Origin: Paenibacillus cremeus
GTDB taxonomy: Bacteria > Bacillota > Bacilli > Paenibacillales > NBRC-103111
Length of the DNA: 61,470 bases
Reading direction: 5' to 3'
Assembly: GCF_007786445.1 (NCBI RefSeq)
Contig: NZ_VNJI01000047.1
Span: forward strand, 1 to 61,470
The position numbers and the translations under genes were made by a program. Within the stretch, counting starts at the first letter, position 1, and every line of letters starts with the position of its first letter. Positions 15,749-24,678 of the stretch are shown here, piece after piece. The notes under the pieces are model-generated. The model did not search any database and was not told where the DNA came from. It saw only the letters and a list, made by a program, of their open reading frames with translations.

Positions 15749-16732
15749 TCAAATCCCTCCTCTGGACAATCGGGCGTCCTGCGCTTCCTGTTTATCCTTG
15801 GTCAGCTTCACCAGCCAGCCGAGCACCAGCGTCATCACGAACATCGTCAAGCCAAACACGATGCCGGCCGCCGACGCGTAACCGATTTGCGGGAAGCCGC
15901 TCGTGCTGAAGGCGTAGTTGTAGATGTACAGATCGACCGTTTCCGTGGCAAAAAAGGGCCCGCCGTTCGTCAGCGTCTTCACGAGATCGAACACATGCAT
16001 GCTGTTGACGACCGTGAGCAGCAAAATGACGGCAGCCACCGGCAGGAGCAGCGGCAGGGTAATGCTCTTAAGCGTTTGCCAGTAGCTTGCTCCGTCGACC
16101 TTCGCGGCTTCATACACATCACCGGGAAGCGATTGAAGACCCGCCAGCCAGTACACCATCATCATGCCGAAAAATTTCCACGAGCCGACGAGGATCAGCA
16201 CCCCCATCGCCGTACCGGCCTGCCCCAGCCAAGGGATGGGTTCCTTAAGGAGGCCGAGTCCGATCAGTACTTCATTGACCAGCGCGTTTTCGTTGCCGAA
16301 AATAAATTTCATGATGATCCCGACAATCGAGGTGGTCGTCACGACAGGCAAGAAATACACCGTCCGGTAAATGACCTTTCCTTTGAAGAAGGCCTGATTG
16401 AGAATTAGCGCCATAATGAGCGTCGCGGGCATCAGGATGACGGTTTTGGAGGCCATGTAAATCAAACTGTTGCGAAAGGCGTTCCAAAACTTATCGTCAT
16501 GGATGAGCTTCGTGAAATTTTCCAGCCGCACAAAATTGGTCAAAGGGCCGAAGCCGCTCCAATCAAAGAAGGCGTAAACGTAGCTCATGATGATGGGATA
16601 GATCGTAAACACGATAAAAAACAACAGCTGCGGCAAAAGGAATAAGTACGCCCACATGTAGCGGATGCGTTCCCTTTTCGTTTTCACGACGGCCGTAGCG
16701 GTCAACGGCTTTACGGACGTTTGTACACTCAT
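15749..16732 (-). CDS. Carbohydrate ABC transporter permease, MalF/UgpA type
   Basis: The 327-residue protein (start MSVQTSVKPL, site AAAGGAGAGG) has six hydrophobic helices and the cytoplasmic loop EAAKVDGASYWQTLKSITLP typical of CUT1 permeases. It pairs with the MalG-type permease one base downstream to form the membrane channel. The binding lipoprotein is encoded 36 bases upstream. An in-frame ATG 36 bases earlier overlaps the lipoprotein stop and lacks a ribosome site. Confidence 0.9.
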   Translation of the reverse strand: MSVQTSVKPLTATAVVKTKRERIRYMWAYLFLLPQLLFFIVFTIYPIIMSYVYAFFDWSGFGPLTNFVRLENFTKLIHDDKFWNAFRNSLIYMASKTVILMPATLIMALILNQAFFKGKVIYRTVYFLPVVTTTSIVGIIMKFIFGNENALVNEVLIGLGLLKEPIPWLGQAGTAMGVLILVGSWKFFGMMMVYWLAGLQSLPGDVYEAAKVDGASYWQTLKSITLPLLLPVAAVILLLTVVNSMHVFDLVKTLTNGGPFFATETVDLYIYNYAFSTSGFPQIGYASAAGIVFGLTMFVMTLVLGWLVKLTKDKQEAQDARLSRGGI

Positions 16733-16767
16733 CGCTGCCTCTCCTTTACCGGATGACAAGCCAGGCA

Positions 16768-18273
16768 TTATTTGCCCAGCTCGTCATATTTATTTTTGGA
16801 ATAAGGCTGCATCGGAGTCCAGTTCGGGAACTTATAGTCATCCATGCTTACTTTAGTGCCGCTGGCCGCCACCTTTTTGACCGACTCCTGCAGGGCTGTA
16901 TTGTAATCCGCGCTCAGCTTCTTGAGTGTCCCTTCCAGATCCTTGATTTGTCCGGCTAAATAGCCTTCAAAGATTTTACCGAGATTCTCCTTCGGCTTCT
17001 TCCCGTTGAGCTCCGTGTTGACCTTGACCGCAGCTGTATTGCGAGTGTATTGATGCGGCGATAAAATGAACGTCTGATCCTGGATTGTCTGAGCCTGCAC
17101 GAACTGAGGGTTATTCACCTTGGTGTCTTTGTTTTGGGCAATAATCGGAGAGCCTTCTACGCCCATTTCCAGCTCTTTCGTATACACCCGGTCCATATAA
17201 AACTGGAGGAACAGCTTTACTTCCTCATAATGCTTCGTATTTTTGCTGACGTGAATGGCGGCCTTCGTTTCCCCTTGGAATGCATAATACTGCGGCTTCC
17301 CGTCTTTGGTCGGCAGCGGCGCTACGCCGAAGTTGTTAAACTTGTTATTTTGCTGCAGCTCGGCCGTGAGGAACGTACCGTCGATGACGAAAGCCGCTTT
17401 GCCGCCGGCGAACAAGGTGGATGCCTCACGGTAATCGATGACCAAGCTGTTCGGATGAAGAATTTTATCGTCCTGCAGCTGCTTGAGGAACTGCATGGTC
17501 TGGACGATCCCGGCAGAGGCATGCTCGTATTCGCCTTTTTTGTAATTAAATCCGGCGTTCACGCCATCGTTAGGCAGCACATCCGGGTAAATGGCGGACG
17601 CCATCTGTCCAATGAAGCCGCCCATGAGCCAGTCCGTTTTGACCCCGAGAACGAGCGGATAGATGCTGCTGTTTTTCTCCTTGATCTTTTTCCCTACGGC
17701 GACCAGCTCATCCCACGATTTGGGGACGTCCTTTTCGGATAAGCCTACGCTCTTCAGAACATCCAGGTTATAGTACATTACATGGGCATACCGGCGAGGG
17801 GTAAAATGGGGCAGCGCATACACCTTGCCACCAAGCGTTGTAAAGCCCTCTGCCCACGTTCCTTCGTAGAACTCGTCCTTTTTCTTTTGCGGGAGGACAT
17901 CCTCCAGATCGCGGATGAGTCCCAGCTGGTTCAATTGGTCCATGGGAACGGCACTTTGGTTCGCGAAGATATCCGGCAGATCGTTGCTCGCTACCGCTGC
18001 CTGAAGCTGGGCCGCATACTGCGCTGACGCAACGGGCGGCATTTCGACCGTAATCCAAGGGTATTTCTCATGAAACTCTTTGAACGCCTGCTCGAACACC
18101 TGCTGCGACTCCGGCCAGCGGCTCCAGAACTTAAGGGTCACCGGCTTTTTATCCGCGTTTTTATCCGAGACTTTCCCGTCTGCAGGCTGGGCACTGTCCG
18201 ACCCGTTACAGCCCGACAATACCGCGCTTAAAGCCAGCATCGTCATCAAGCTAGTGGTGAGCGTTTTTTTCAC
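16768..18273 (-). CDS. Extracellular solute-binding lipoprotein of a CUT1 sugar transporter
   Basis: The 501-residue protein starts at GTG (18273; site AGGGGGA). It has a lipoprotein signal peptide ending LSAVLSGCNG, so the Cys near residue 21 would be lipidated, by an enzyme such as Lgt. The mature part is a family 1 sugar-binding fold (WSRWPESQQVFEQAFKEFHE near the N-terminus). It delivers a glycan to the two permeases encoded downstream. At over 500 residues it is longer than maltose-binding proteins and close to those for larger oligosaccharides, such as LipO/YtcQ-like proteins. Confidence 0.9.
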   Translation of the reverse strand: MKKTLTTSLMTMLALSAVLSGCNGSDSAQPADGKVSDKNADKKPVTLKFWSRWPESQQVFEQAFKEFHEKYPWITVEMPPVASAQYAAQLQAAVASNDLPDIFANQSAVPMDQLNQLGLIRDLEDVLPQKKKDEFYEGTWAEGFTTLGGKVYALPHFTPRRYAHVMYYNLDVLKSVGLSEKDVPKSWDELVAVGKKIKEKNSSIYPLVLGVKTDWLMGGFIGQMASAIYPDVLPNDGVNAGFNYKKGEYEHASAGIVQTMQFLKQLQDDKILHPNSLVIDYREASTLFAGGKAAFVIDGTFLTAELQQNNKFNNFGVAPLPTKDGKPQYYAFQGETKAAIHVSKNTKHYEEVKLFLQFYMDRVYTKELEMGVEGSPIIAQNKDTKVNNPQFVQAQTIQDQTFILSPHQYTRNTAAVKVNTELNGKKPKENLGKIFEGYLAGQIKDLEGTLKKLSADYNTALQESVKKVAASGTKVSMDDYKFPNWTPMQPYSKNKYDELGK

Positions 18274-18318
18274 TTTCAATCCCCCTATACCAAATGTGGT
18301 CCCTTCAAGCCAAGTATA

Positions 18319-18332
18319 GTTAAGCGCTTCCA
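18319..18332 (-). promoter_or_regulatory. cre-like site (CcpA) before the sugar-transport genes
   Basis: TGGAAGCGCTTAAC on the minus strand has the palindromic AAGCGCTT core of catabolite-responsive elements and two to three outer mismatches. Its position about 50 bases before the binding-protein start fits glucose repression of this operon. Confidence 0.5.
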
Positions 18333-18372
18333 TCAAAGGTAGGAGAATAAATTAATCGCAGGTAGGAACTTT

Positions 18373-19752
18373 TTAACGCTCTGCGCCCCGATGCTTTTTC
18401 CGGTAGTCCGTGGGGGTCAGGCCGTACGCCTGCTTGAATAAGAGAGTGAAGTAACGGTAATCGGCGTAGCCTACCTCATCCGCGATGTCGCCGACCTTTC
18501 TGTCGCTCTCCAGCACCAGTCGCTCAGCCTGCTTCATTTTTTGGCGGACGACGTAGCGAACGAAGTTTTCCCCGGTGTGCTGCTTGAAAATTCGGCTTAA
18601 CGTCACCGAGTGCACGGATAACGAAGCGGCGACGGATTCGAGGCTGATGCTTCCCCCAATATTGCGCAGCACGAGCTGCATCGCCTTGTCCACCAGATCC
18701 ATCGGCTCGGCTTGACCGACCTCTGCCAATGCTTTTACCCCGCCCAGCACGAATTTCGTCAGACGCTCCTTCAGGCAGCTCCAATGCGGATGCTGCTCCA
18801 TCCAGCTGGTCCAATAGGCCAGTTTATTTTCCTCCACCATCGTAATGTCGTACCTGGTGGTCAGTGCCTCGTCGAGCGCCGCCATCAGATAGGAGCATTC
18901 CTTGCGCAGCGATTTCAGGCTGAACCCTCCAACGCAGTGCAGGTAAGAGGACAGCTGCAGCTCGAGCCCTGGCACATCCTGTTCTTTCACCGCGTGAAGA
19001 ATGGCTTGCCGCAATTGAGCGGCTTGTTTCAGCTGAGGCTCTCCGGTCGTATGAGGGGGAGCTGCGGCACCGAAAAAGCGAGTAGCCTCCCAGCGCTCCA
19101 GCTTCTTGAGCAAGGCCGGTACGAACTGCTCCTTCCCCGTAAAACAGCCCGGCTCCGTCCAGCTGCACTCGCGCACAGCACCATTAATATTTCGGTTGCA
19201 CTGAAAGGTGAAGATCAAATTACCTGTGGCGGAAATACCATCGCCATCACTGTCGGTGAGGTCGATCCGCTTTGGAGCGGTCTCGTCATTCCATAGATCA
19301 GCCGCCTCCAGACTAAGCAGCTCCAGCTCAATGTGATGCTCCGACAATTGGGCTGCATAGGTGTGAACGTCTGCCGCCAGCCTTTCTTGTCCCTCCAGCT
19401 CCACCGCTGTCACCAGCGCCAGCAGCTCTCCGCGGTCGACGGGCTTCAGCAAATAATTCGTGGCGCCCAGCTGCAGCGCTTTACGCGCATATTCAAATTC
19501 GTTATAGCCGCTCAGGAGAACGACCTTGGTCGCCGGCAGCTCGCGCTTGATCTGCTGAAGCAGCTCCAAGCCGGTGAGCTCCGGCATTAAAATATCCGTA
19601 ATCACAATCTCCGGCCGGATGTGTCTCACCTTTTCCAGCGCGGCTTGTCCGAATTCCACATCAAACACATCGAGCGGCTTGGACAGGCTGTTTAATTTGA
19701 AGATAATGCCTGCCCGCACCGCGCTTTCATCATCCACCACGCAAATTTTCAT
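18373..19752 (-). CDS. Two-component response regulator, AraC output (YesN type)
   Basis: The 459-residue protein has an N-terminal receiver domain (acidic pair DD at 7-8, phospho-acceptor Asp 53 in ITDILMP, Lys 103 in LLKPVD), a variable linker of about 230 residues, and a C-terminal AraC/XylS DNA-binding domain. In the last, the two helix-turn-helices include SVHSVTLSRIFKQHTGENF and VGYADYRYFTLLFKQAYG. AGAGGTG is 8 bases before the ATG. It lies head-to-head with its sensor kinase (150-base gap) and 99 bases upstream of the transporter operon, which it probably activates when glycan is sensed. Confidence 0.93.
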   Translation of the reverse strand: MKICVVDDESAVRAGIIFKLNSLSKPLDVFDVEFGQAALEKVRHIRPEIVITDILMPELTGLELLQQIKRELPATKVVLLSGYNEFEYARKALQLGATNYLLKPVDRGELLALVTAVELEGQERLAADVHTYAAQLSEHHIELELLSLEAADLWNDETAPKRIDLTDSDGDGISATGNLIFTFQCNRNINGAVRECSWTEPGCFTGKEQFVPALLKKLERWEATRFFGAAAPPHTTGEPQLKQAAQLRQAILHAVKEQDVPGLELQLSSYLHCVGGFSLKSLRKECSYLMAALDEALTTRYDITMVEENKLAYWTSWMEQHPHWSCLKERLTKFVLGGVKALAEVGQAEPMDLVDKAMQLVLRNIGGSISLESVAASLSVHSVTLSRIFKQHTGENFVRYVVRQKMKQAERLVLESDRKVGDIADEVGYADYRYFTLLFKQAYGLTPTDYRKKHRGAER

Positions 19753-19783
19753 CGCTTCCGCACCTCTGCAAGGAATTTGCGCC

Positions 19784-19800
19784 GTTACTATCGAAGTAAC
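19784..19800. promoter_or_regulatory. Dyad in the divergent regulator/kinase promoter region
   Basis: GTTACT and AGTAAC pair perfectly around ATCGA, 32 bases before the response-regulator start. It is a candidate operator for autoregulation. It could also form a small hairpin in the leader. Confidence 0.35.
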
Positions 19801-19903
19801 TACGCACGGGCATCATGCTGTATGGAAGCCCTTACCTCTAGTTAACCACGTTACCGATCTGCTGGCGACCGAAGATTTTGTCGTAAAAAGGGGAATCTCC
19901 ACC

Positions 19904-21721
19904 ATGACTCCAGGCTTTAGGACGATGCATCAAAAGCTGCGCGTACTATCCCTTCGAAGCAAGCTGTTCGTCATCTTGATTCTGCTCTCGCTCGTGCCCG
20001 CACTCACGGTCGGCTTTATGTCACAGCTGTTTATCGTTCGCTCCAGCACCCACTATACCGCTGCGATTTCCTCCCAGTTGCTTCGATATATGTCCAGTGA
20101 AATCAACAATTATTTATCCGGCGTGAATGAAACGCTGAATACGGTGCTCATCGATTCGGAATTTCAAAAATTCCTTTCGGTCCCTCGCGATAATGTCCCT
20201 GCGCAAGCCGGCTATTCTATTACCTTTCGTCCTCTGCTCCAGCTGCTCATTCAATCGAAAAAAGAAATTCTTAGTGTCCTATACGTGGATCGCTTAGGCA
20301 AAGTGTATTCGGAATCCCAAAAGGTGCACGTACAGGTGGAATATCCGTTTCAGCAGGATCCCGTGTATGGCCAAGTGTTCGACATGACCAAAGAGGGCCT
20401 CATCGCCCCGCATCCGCTGCGCTACTCCATCTTTTCTTCGTCCCAGCAGGTCGTTACGTTCGTCAAGCCAGTGATCGATCTGAGAAAACAGTCCATTTAT
20501 GCCTGGATCCTGATCGAGATCGATGCCGCTTGGCTCGAGAAGCTGATGGATCAAACCAAGCTGGGGCCGAGCGGACAGGTGCTGTTGTTTAATACCCGCA
20601 GTGGAGAGATGTTTCAGTTCGGAGAGCCTACTGCTCTGCTATATCCGCTGCGTGATGAGCTTAAAGGTCGTTCGCTCGACGCCGAGCCATTCAATTTCAC
20701 CCTGGAGGGCAAGTCCTACCAGATCATAACCAATCCAATTTCGATGGGGGATTGGAGCTTGATCGGTGTTGCACCGCTGGACGAAGTGAATAAAGGGGTG
20801 CGGCAGGCGCGACTGTTGACCTCCGTGATCGCACTGATCAGCTTCATTGTAGCCCTGCTCGTCGCATATCCATTTACCGGCATCGTGCTCAGGCCCTTGT
20901 ATCGCCTCATGACCGGCATGCAGCTGCTCGGACGCGGGAAATCCGTTCCCATCGAGTATACGGTACAGGATGAAATCGGCTTTTTGATCAAGACCTATAA
21001 TAAAATGCTGGACGATTTGGACATTATGCGGCAAGAGGTCATCCAAACCAAGGTCAGCGAAAAGGAAAAAGAGCTGCTTCAGCTGCAGGCGCAAATTAAC
21101 CCTCACTTTTTATTCAATACGCTGGAGACGATTGAGTCGTATTCCTTGCACAATAACGGGGAAGCGGTCAGCGATATGCTGCAGTGCGTCTCGCGGATGA
21201 TGCGGTATAACGTGCGCAAAGACGGGGGCCGGGCGCCGCTCGCCGAAGAAATCAAATATACCGAGGACTTTCTGCACATCCATTATTACCGGTACAGCCA
21301 GCGTGTGCGGACCGTGTTCTCCATCGAGCCGGAGCTGCTGGAGATGCCGATCATGAAGCTGAGTATTCAGCCATTTGTCGAAAATGCCTTGAAATACGGC
21401 TGGAGCCCGTTAACCCATCCGGACGGCTCTGACGACTTTGAGATTCAGATCTCTGTCCGCGCGGCAGGCAGAGAGGTTCTGTTTAGGGTGTCGGATAATG
21501 GACGAGGCATCGCGGATGACGTGTTCGAAGTGTTATCGCAGTTGATGAACGGGGATGGCCAAGAAGCGGCCTCCTCTCCCTTTTTCCAGCAGCACACCGG
21601 GATCCAGAACGTCTATCGCCGCTTTACGCTGGCGCACGGGGAGCAGTTTACGATGAAGCTGTACCGAAATGCTCATGCGGGGCGAGGCACAACGGTGGAG
21701 ATTCGGCTCCCACGGGGTTAA
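19904..21721 (+). CDS. Sensor histidine kinase, YesM type
   Basis: From MTPGFRTMHQ (site AAGGGGA) the protein has 605 residues. A transmembrane helix (about 20-45) is followed by an extracellular sensing domain of about 250 residues, then a second helix (SVIALISFIVALLVAYPF), a HAMP linker, and a His_kinase domain with QINPHFLFNTLETIESYS (phospho-acceptor His 401). A HATPase domain follows with VENALKYGW and SDNGRGI. The long in-frame extension upstream would run into the response-regulator gene and is rejected. Such kinases sense extracytoplasmic carbohydrate and phosphorylate YesN-type regulators; the divergent gene is the evident partner. Confidence 0.93.
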   Translation: MTPGFRTMHQKLRVLSLRSKLFVILILLSLVPALTVGFMSQLFIVRSSTHYTAAISSQLLRYMSSEINNYLSGVNETLNTVLIDSEFQKFLSVPRDNVPAQAGYSITFRPLLQLLIQSKKEILSVLYVDRLGKVYSESQKVHVQVEYPFQQDPVYGQVFDMTKEGLIAPHPLRYSIFSSSQQVVTFVKPVIDLRKQSIYAWILIEIDAAWLEKLMDQTKLGPSGQVLLFNTRSGEMFQFGEPTALLYPLRDELKGRSLDAEPFNFTLEGKSYQIITNPISMGDWSLIGVAPLDEVNKGVRQARLLTSVIALISFIVALLVAYPFTGIVLRPLYRLMTGMQLLGRGKSVPIEYTVQDEIGFLIKTYNKMLDDLDIMRQEVIQTKVSEKEKELLQLQAQINPHFLFNTLETIESYSLHNNGEAVSDMLQCVSRMMRYNVRKDGGRAPLAEEIKYTEDFLHIHYYRYSQRVRTVFSIEPELLEMPIMKLSIQPFVENALKYGWSPLTHPDGSDDFEIQISVRAAGREVLFRVSDNGRGIADDVFEVLSQLMNGDGQEAASSPFFQQHTGIQNVYRRFTLAHGEQFTMKLYRNAHAGRGTTVEIRLPRG

Positions 21722-21787
21722 TGATTAACGGCATGAATCGAACGGACCTATGTAAGTAATACCAGTAATGGCTGTATCCACCTTCGC

Positions 21788-21877
21788 AAGGCTCCCTGCT
21801 TTCCTGACTGGGCGCTGACAACGGACGCTAATCTGCAATGTGGGCTGCGTATCGCCGTTCTACCTGCAGGGAGCCTT
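21788..21877. other. Long nested inverted repeat, possible structured RNA
   Basis: AAGGCTCCCTGC (21788-21799) pairs perfectly with GCAGGGAGCCTT (21866-21877). Inside, AACGGACGC (21820-21828) pairs with GCGT (21847-21850) and CCGTT (21855-21859) with a four-base bulge. No T-run follows on either strand, so it is not a standard terminator, although it lies between convergent genes. Confidence 0.5.
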
Positions 21878-21943
21878 GACGCGATCGATGGCGGAGCCGG
21901 TTACATTACCGTGCGAACCACCAGCTTACATGTGCGTCAGTTC

Positions 21944-22231
21944 TTATTTGAAAAAGCAGCTGCGAAGTACGATGACCAGCAGGATGTAAAGTACCAGGAT
22001 TGTACCTGCTGAAGTCCATCCGTGGTAGTGGTGGTGATGCTTTTTCGGCGGATAGATGTTGATTTCTTCGTAGCTTGCATGCACGTTTACTGGCGCTGGC
22101 GCGTTATAAGCTGGAGAAGTGAACGCCGGATTTGCGTTCATCGGCATCATCGACGCCGGAGAAACCGCTGTAGGCGCTGCAGGGTAAGGAGTCGGCATCG
22201 GCATTACGTTAGGCATTGGGTATTTTTCCAT
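21944..22231 (-). CDS. Pro/Met-rich, His-rich protein with YjcZ-type membrane tail
   Basis: From MEKYPMPNVMPMPTPYPAAP (site GGAGGTG) the protein has 95 residues. A Pro/Met/Ala-rich head is followed by KKHHHHYH (a possible metal-binding patch) and the tail GWTSAGTILVLYILLVIVLR. That tail is nearly the same as in the 35-residue YjcZ-type peptide at 10884-10991. It looks like a YjcZ micropeptide extended by a low-complexity head. Sporulation-specific expression and spore-envelope location are inferred from the tail only. Confidence 0.7.
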   Translation of the reverse strand: MEKYPMPNVMPMPTPYPAAPTAVSPASMMPMNANPAFTSPAYNAPAPVNVHASYEEINIYPPKKHHHHYHGWTSAGTILVLYILLVIVLRSCFFK

Positions 22232-22454
22232 AGGAATTGGACACCTCCATGAAATTTGGCGGGTTCCAGCTTCAGCTGTCACACTCGGTGTGCCGCCGAA
22301 GCAGCCCGCAGTCGCTGGTGGACTGGTTTCGTGCTCCTATCGAACACACCAACAGTCTATGGTGATTCACCTACCGGGAACACGGTAAATACCCATCCGT
22401 ATGAAAATAGACTCGTGCCCGGGCGGACAAACGCCGTACGAAGCATTTTGGGGT

Positions 22455-22504
22455 AAAAAAAAGAACCGTTCCGCGCGTGTGACAAACACGTTGGAACGGT
22501 TCTT
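22455..22504 (-). terminator. Terminator of the MBL hydrolase gene
   Basis: AAGAACCGTTCC (22461-22472) pairs perfectly with GGAACGGTTCTT (22493-22504), followed on the minus strand by eight T. Confidence 0.9.
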
Positions 22505-22516
22505 TTTCATTGATGC

Positions 22517-23155
22517 TTACACGTAGGGGTTGTGCTCGCGCTCGAAGCCGATCGTCGTCCGCGGGCCGTGACCGGGATACACGATCGTGTCATCCGGCAG
22601 CTCGAACAGCTTGCCGTGAATCGAATCCAGCAGCTCGCGCTCGCTTCCTCCCGGCAGATCCGTGCGGCCTACCGAGTTCTTGAACAGCACGTCGCCGCCG
22701 AACAGATGCTTGCCGTACAGGAAGCTGACGCTGCCTGGCGAATGACCCGGCGTGTGGAACACGCGAAGCACGACGCCGTCCAGCACCTTCAGCTGCTGGC
22801 CCTCGTCCAGCGCATACTCCGCCGGGTCCGTCACGATCGGCCCGCCCAGCTCCGGCCACTTGGCCGAGCCGTTGCGGTTCGGATTCGTCAGCCAGTCGGC
22901 CTCCGCATCATGCAGATAGACGGGGCAGCCCTTCAGCTTCCTCAGCTCATCGACGCCAGCCATGTGATCGAAATGCGCATGCGTGAGCAGGATCGCTTCA
23001 ATCTCCATATCCTTCACCCGCTTCAGCAGCGACTGCGGATTCATGCCCGGATCGATGACGATCCCCTTGTTGACTCCCGGAAGGGAGAGCAGGTAAGCAT
23101 TCGTCTGCAGCGGTCCGAGCGAGAACACTTCCACCTTCAATTCCTTGATTTCCAT
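22517..23155 (-). CDS. Metallo-beta-lactamase-fold hydrolase (glyoxalase II-like, YqgX type)
   Basis: The 212-residue protein has all metal motifs of the fold: THAHFDH (HxHxDH), TPGHSPGS, FGGDVLF and YPGHGP. This size and the single compact domain fit the YqgX/GloB-like group of Firmicutes. Members hydrolyse thioesters, or in some cases act in bacillithiol-dependent detoxification; the substrate here is not known. AAGGAG lies 12 bases before the ATG. It is encoded 26 bases behind the thioredoxin-fold gene on the same strand, so the two probably form an operon. Confidence 0.88.
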   Translation of the reverse strand: MEIKELKVEVFSLGPLQTNAYLLSLPGVNKGIVIDPGMNPQSLLKRVKDMEIEAILLTHAHFDHMAGVDELRKLKGCPVYLHDAEADWLTNPNRNGSAKWPELGGPIVTDPAEYALDEGQQLKVLDGVVLRVFHTPGHSPGSVSFLYGKHLFGGDVLFKNSVGRTDLPGGSERELLDSIHGKLFELPDDTIVYPGHGPRTTIGFEREHNPYV

Positions 23156-23181
23156 GACTTTCTTATGCTCCTAAGGATGGA

Positions 23182-23748
23182 TTAGAACGAGGACAGCAGC
23201 TCGCGCAGCTCTTTTACGATCACGGACTGGTAGCCGGTGCCTTCGCCGTATTGATTGCCCATCTCCGCACGGGCCACTTTAATTTTATCCTGATAGTCCG
23301 GCGCCTCGCGGTCCGGGTTCTCTTGCTTGAACTTGGTCATTACCGCTTGTACGTGAGCCGGACGCGGTCCCCAATGGCCGAGGACATGGCCGCTGAAGTC
23401 GGTGAAAATGACGATCGGAATCGCTTCGCCGCCGCCGGTCAGAAACTGAGCCATCACGTCCGGATGCTCTTCCTTGATCAGCACTTCTACGGGAATGCCG
23501 GAAATCTCCAGCGCACGAAATACAGCCGGCACGTTACGCACAACATCGCCGCACCAGTCGGCCATCAGGATTAAGCAGCGCAGATCGTCACGGTTGTTGA
23601 GCGACTCGAAAAATTCTTTATCGTCCGCGTTCTCCCAGGCAAACTTGTCGTACCATTCCTGGAATTTCTCCTGGTTTTTCGTCATGCCGTCGATAAATTG
23701 CTGAGGGGATAAGCCTTTACGCAGTTTGTCCGCCAGATTGGCACTCAT
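23182..23748 (-). CDS. Thioredoxin-fold protein with WCGD motif
   Basis: From MSANLADKLR (site TAGGAGG 9 bases before; the ATG three codons earlier abuts the site) the protein has 188 residues. ADWCGDVVRN occupies the place of the WCGPC motif, so only one active-site Cys is present. The cis-Pro is in AIPIVIFTD. Proteins of this group are annotated as thioredoxin family but with one Cys could not run the usual disulfide exchange alone. It heads a small operon with the MBL-fold hydrolase, which hints at low-molecular-weight thiol chemistry. Confidence 0.82.
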   Translation of the reverse strand: MSANLADKLRKGLSPQQFIDGMTKNQEKFQEWYDKFAWENADDKEFFESLNNRDDLRCLILMADWCGDVVRNVPAVFRALEISGIPVEVLIKEEHPDVMAQFLTGGGEAIPIVIFTDFSGHVLGHWGPRPAHVQAVMTKFKQENPDREAPDYQDKIKVARAEMGNQYGEGTGYQSVIVKELRELLSSF

Positions 23749-23880
23749 CTTCGTCATCCTCCTAAAGGGTAATGTTCATGCTACGGATAATTGTACCAAA
23801 AAAAGACCCCCGCTCCAACTGGACTTGCTGACAAACGCTCATCACGGTCAACAAGCCGCTGGATCAGGGCTCTTCTATTT

Positions 23881-24492
23881 TTATTTCGCCGTCTTGTCCC
23901 GACGCATAAACTTCCACAGCACATAAAGTGCGGTCAGCACGATCGAAGCAAAAATTATCGGCTTCACGTAAGGACCGGCCACCTCGTTGATCTGCTCCCA
24001 ATTGTTGCCGAGCGTTCGTCCGAAATAGACGAATATGACCGCCCACGGAATCGTCCCAAGCAGCGTATACAGCATAAATTTGCTGAGCGGCATCCGCGCC
24101 ATTCCGGCCGGAATCGAGATTGCCTGGCGCAGCACCGGAATGAACCGGGCCGTAAACACCATGCCCGCGCCGTATTTATGGAACCAGCCCTCGGCGATAT
24201 CGAGGTGCTTTTTCTTCAGATGCAGGAATTTGCCGAACCTGTCCAGAAACGGCCGGCCGCCGTAGCGCCCGATCCAATATAAAATCACTTGCTGAAGCAG
24301 ACAGCCGATCGTCCCAAACACAATTGCGCCGATCAACGACAGCTCGCCCTGCGAAACCAAATACCCTCCAAAGGCAAGCACAATTTCGCTCGGTATGACC
24401 TCCAGCATCAATCCCAGCAGAATTCCCCATACTCCCAGCCCTTCAATAAAGTGAAGCGCCGATTGAATTAAGCCGTGCAGCAGCTCGCTCAT
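23881..24492 (-). CDS. DedA-family membrane protein
   Basis: The 203-residue polytopic protein has the DedA (SNARE-associated/VTT) signature FTARFIPVLRQAISIPAGMA and the upstream GGRPFLDRFGKFL stretch. DedA proteins move lipids across the membrane; homologues flip undecaprenyl phosphate or phosphatidylethanolamine. They affect envelope integrity and resistance to cationic agents. The gene is monocistronic, divergent from the cupredoxin gene. No ribosome site stronger than GGAAGAGA was seen before the ATG at 24492. Confidence 0.88.
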   Translation of the reverse strand: MSELLHGLIQSALHFIEGLGVWGILLGLMLEVIPSEIVLAFGGYLVSQGELSLIGAIVFGTIGCLLQQVILYWIGRYGGRPFLDRFGKFLHLKKKHLDIAEGWFHKYGAGMVFTARFIPVLRQAISIPAGMARMPLSKFMLYTLLGTIPWAVIFVYFGRTLGNNWEQINEVAGPYVKPIIFASIVLTALYVLWKFMRRDKTAK

Positions 24493-24678
24493 GTTCTTAG
24501 CGTCTCTTCCTCTCCAACTCGGTATCGTTTACCGCGTGCTAGTCCTATTTCCCCAGTCTATTCTACCATATCCTTCGGCATGCCGCACGGGCGCCCCTCG
24601 TGTTTTCAAGCATGCCGAGACAAGCCCGCGCATACATTGGTACAAACCATCTTACTTGAAAAAGGTGTTGACCAGACC

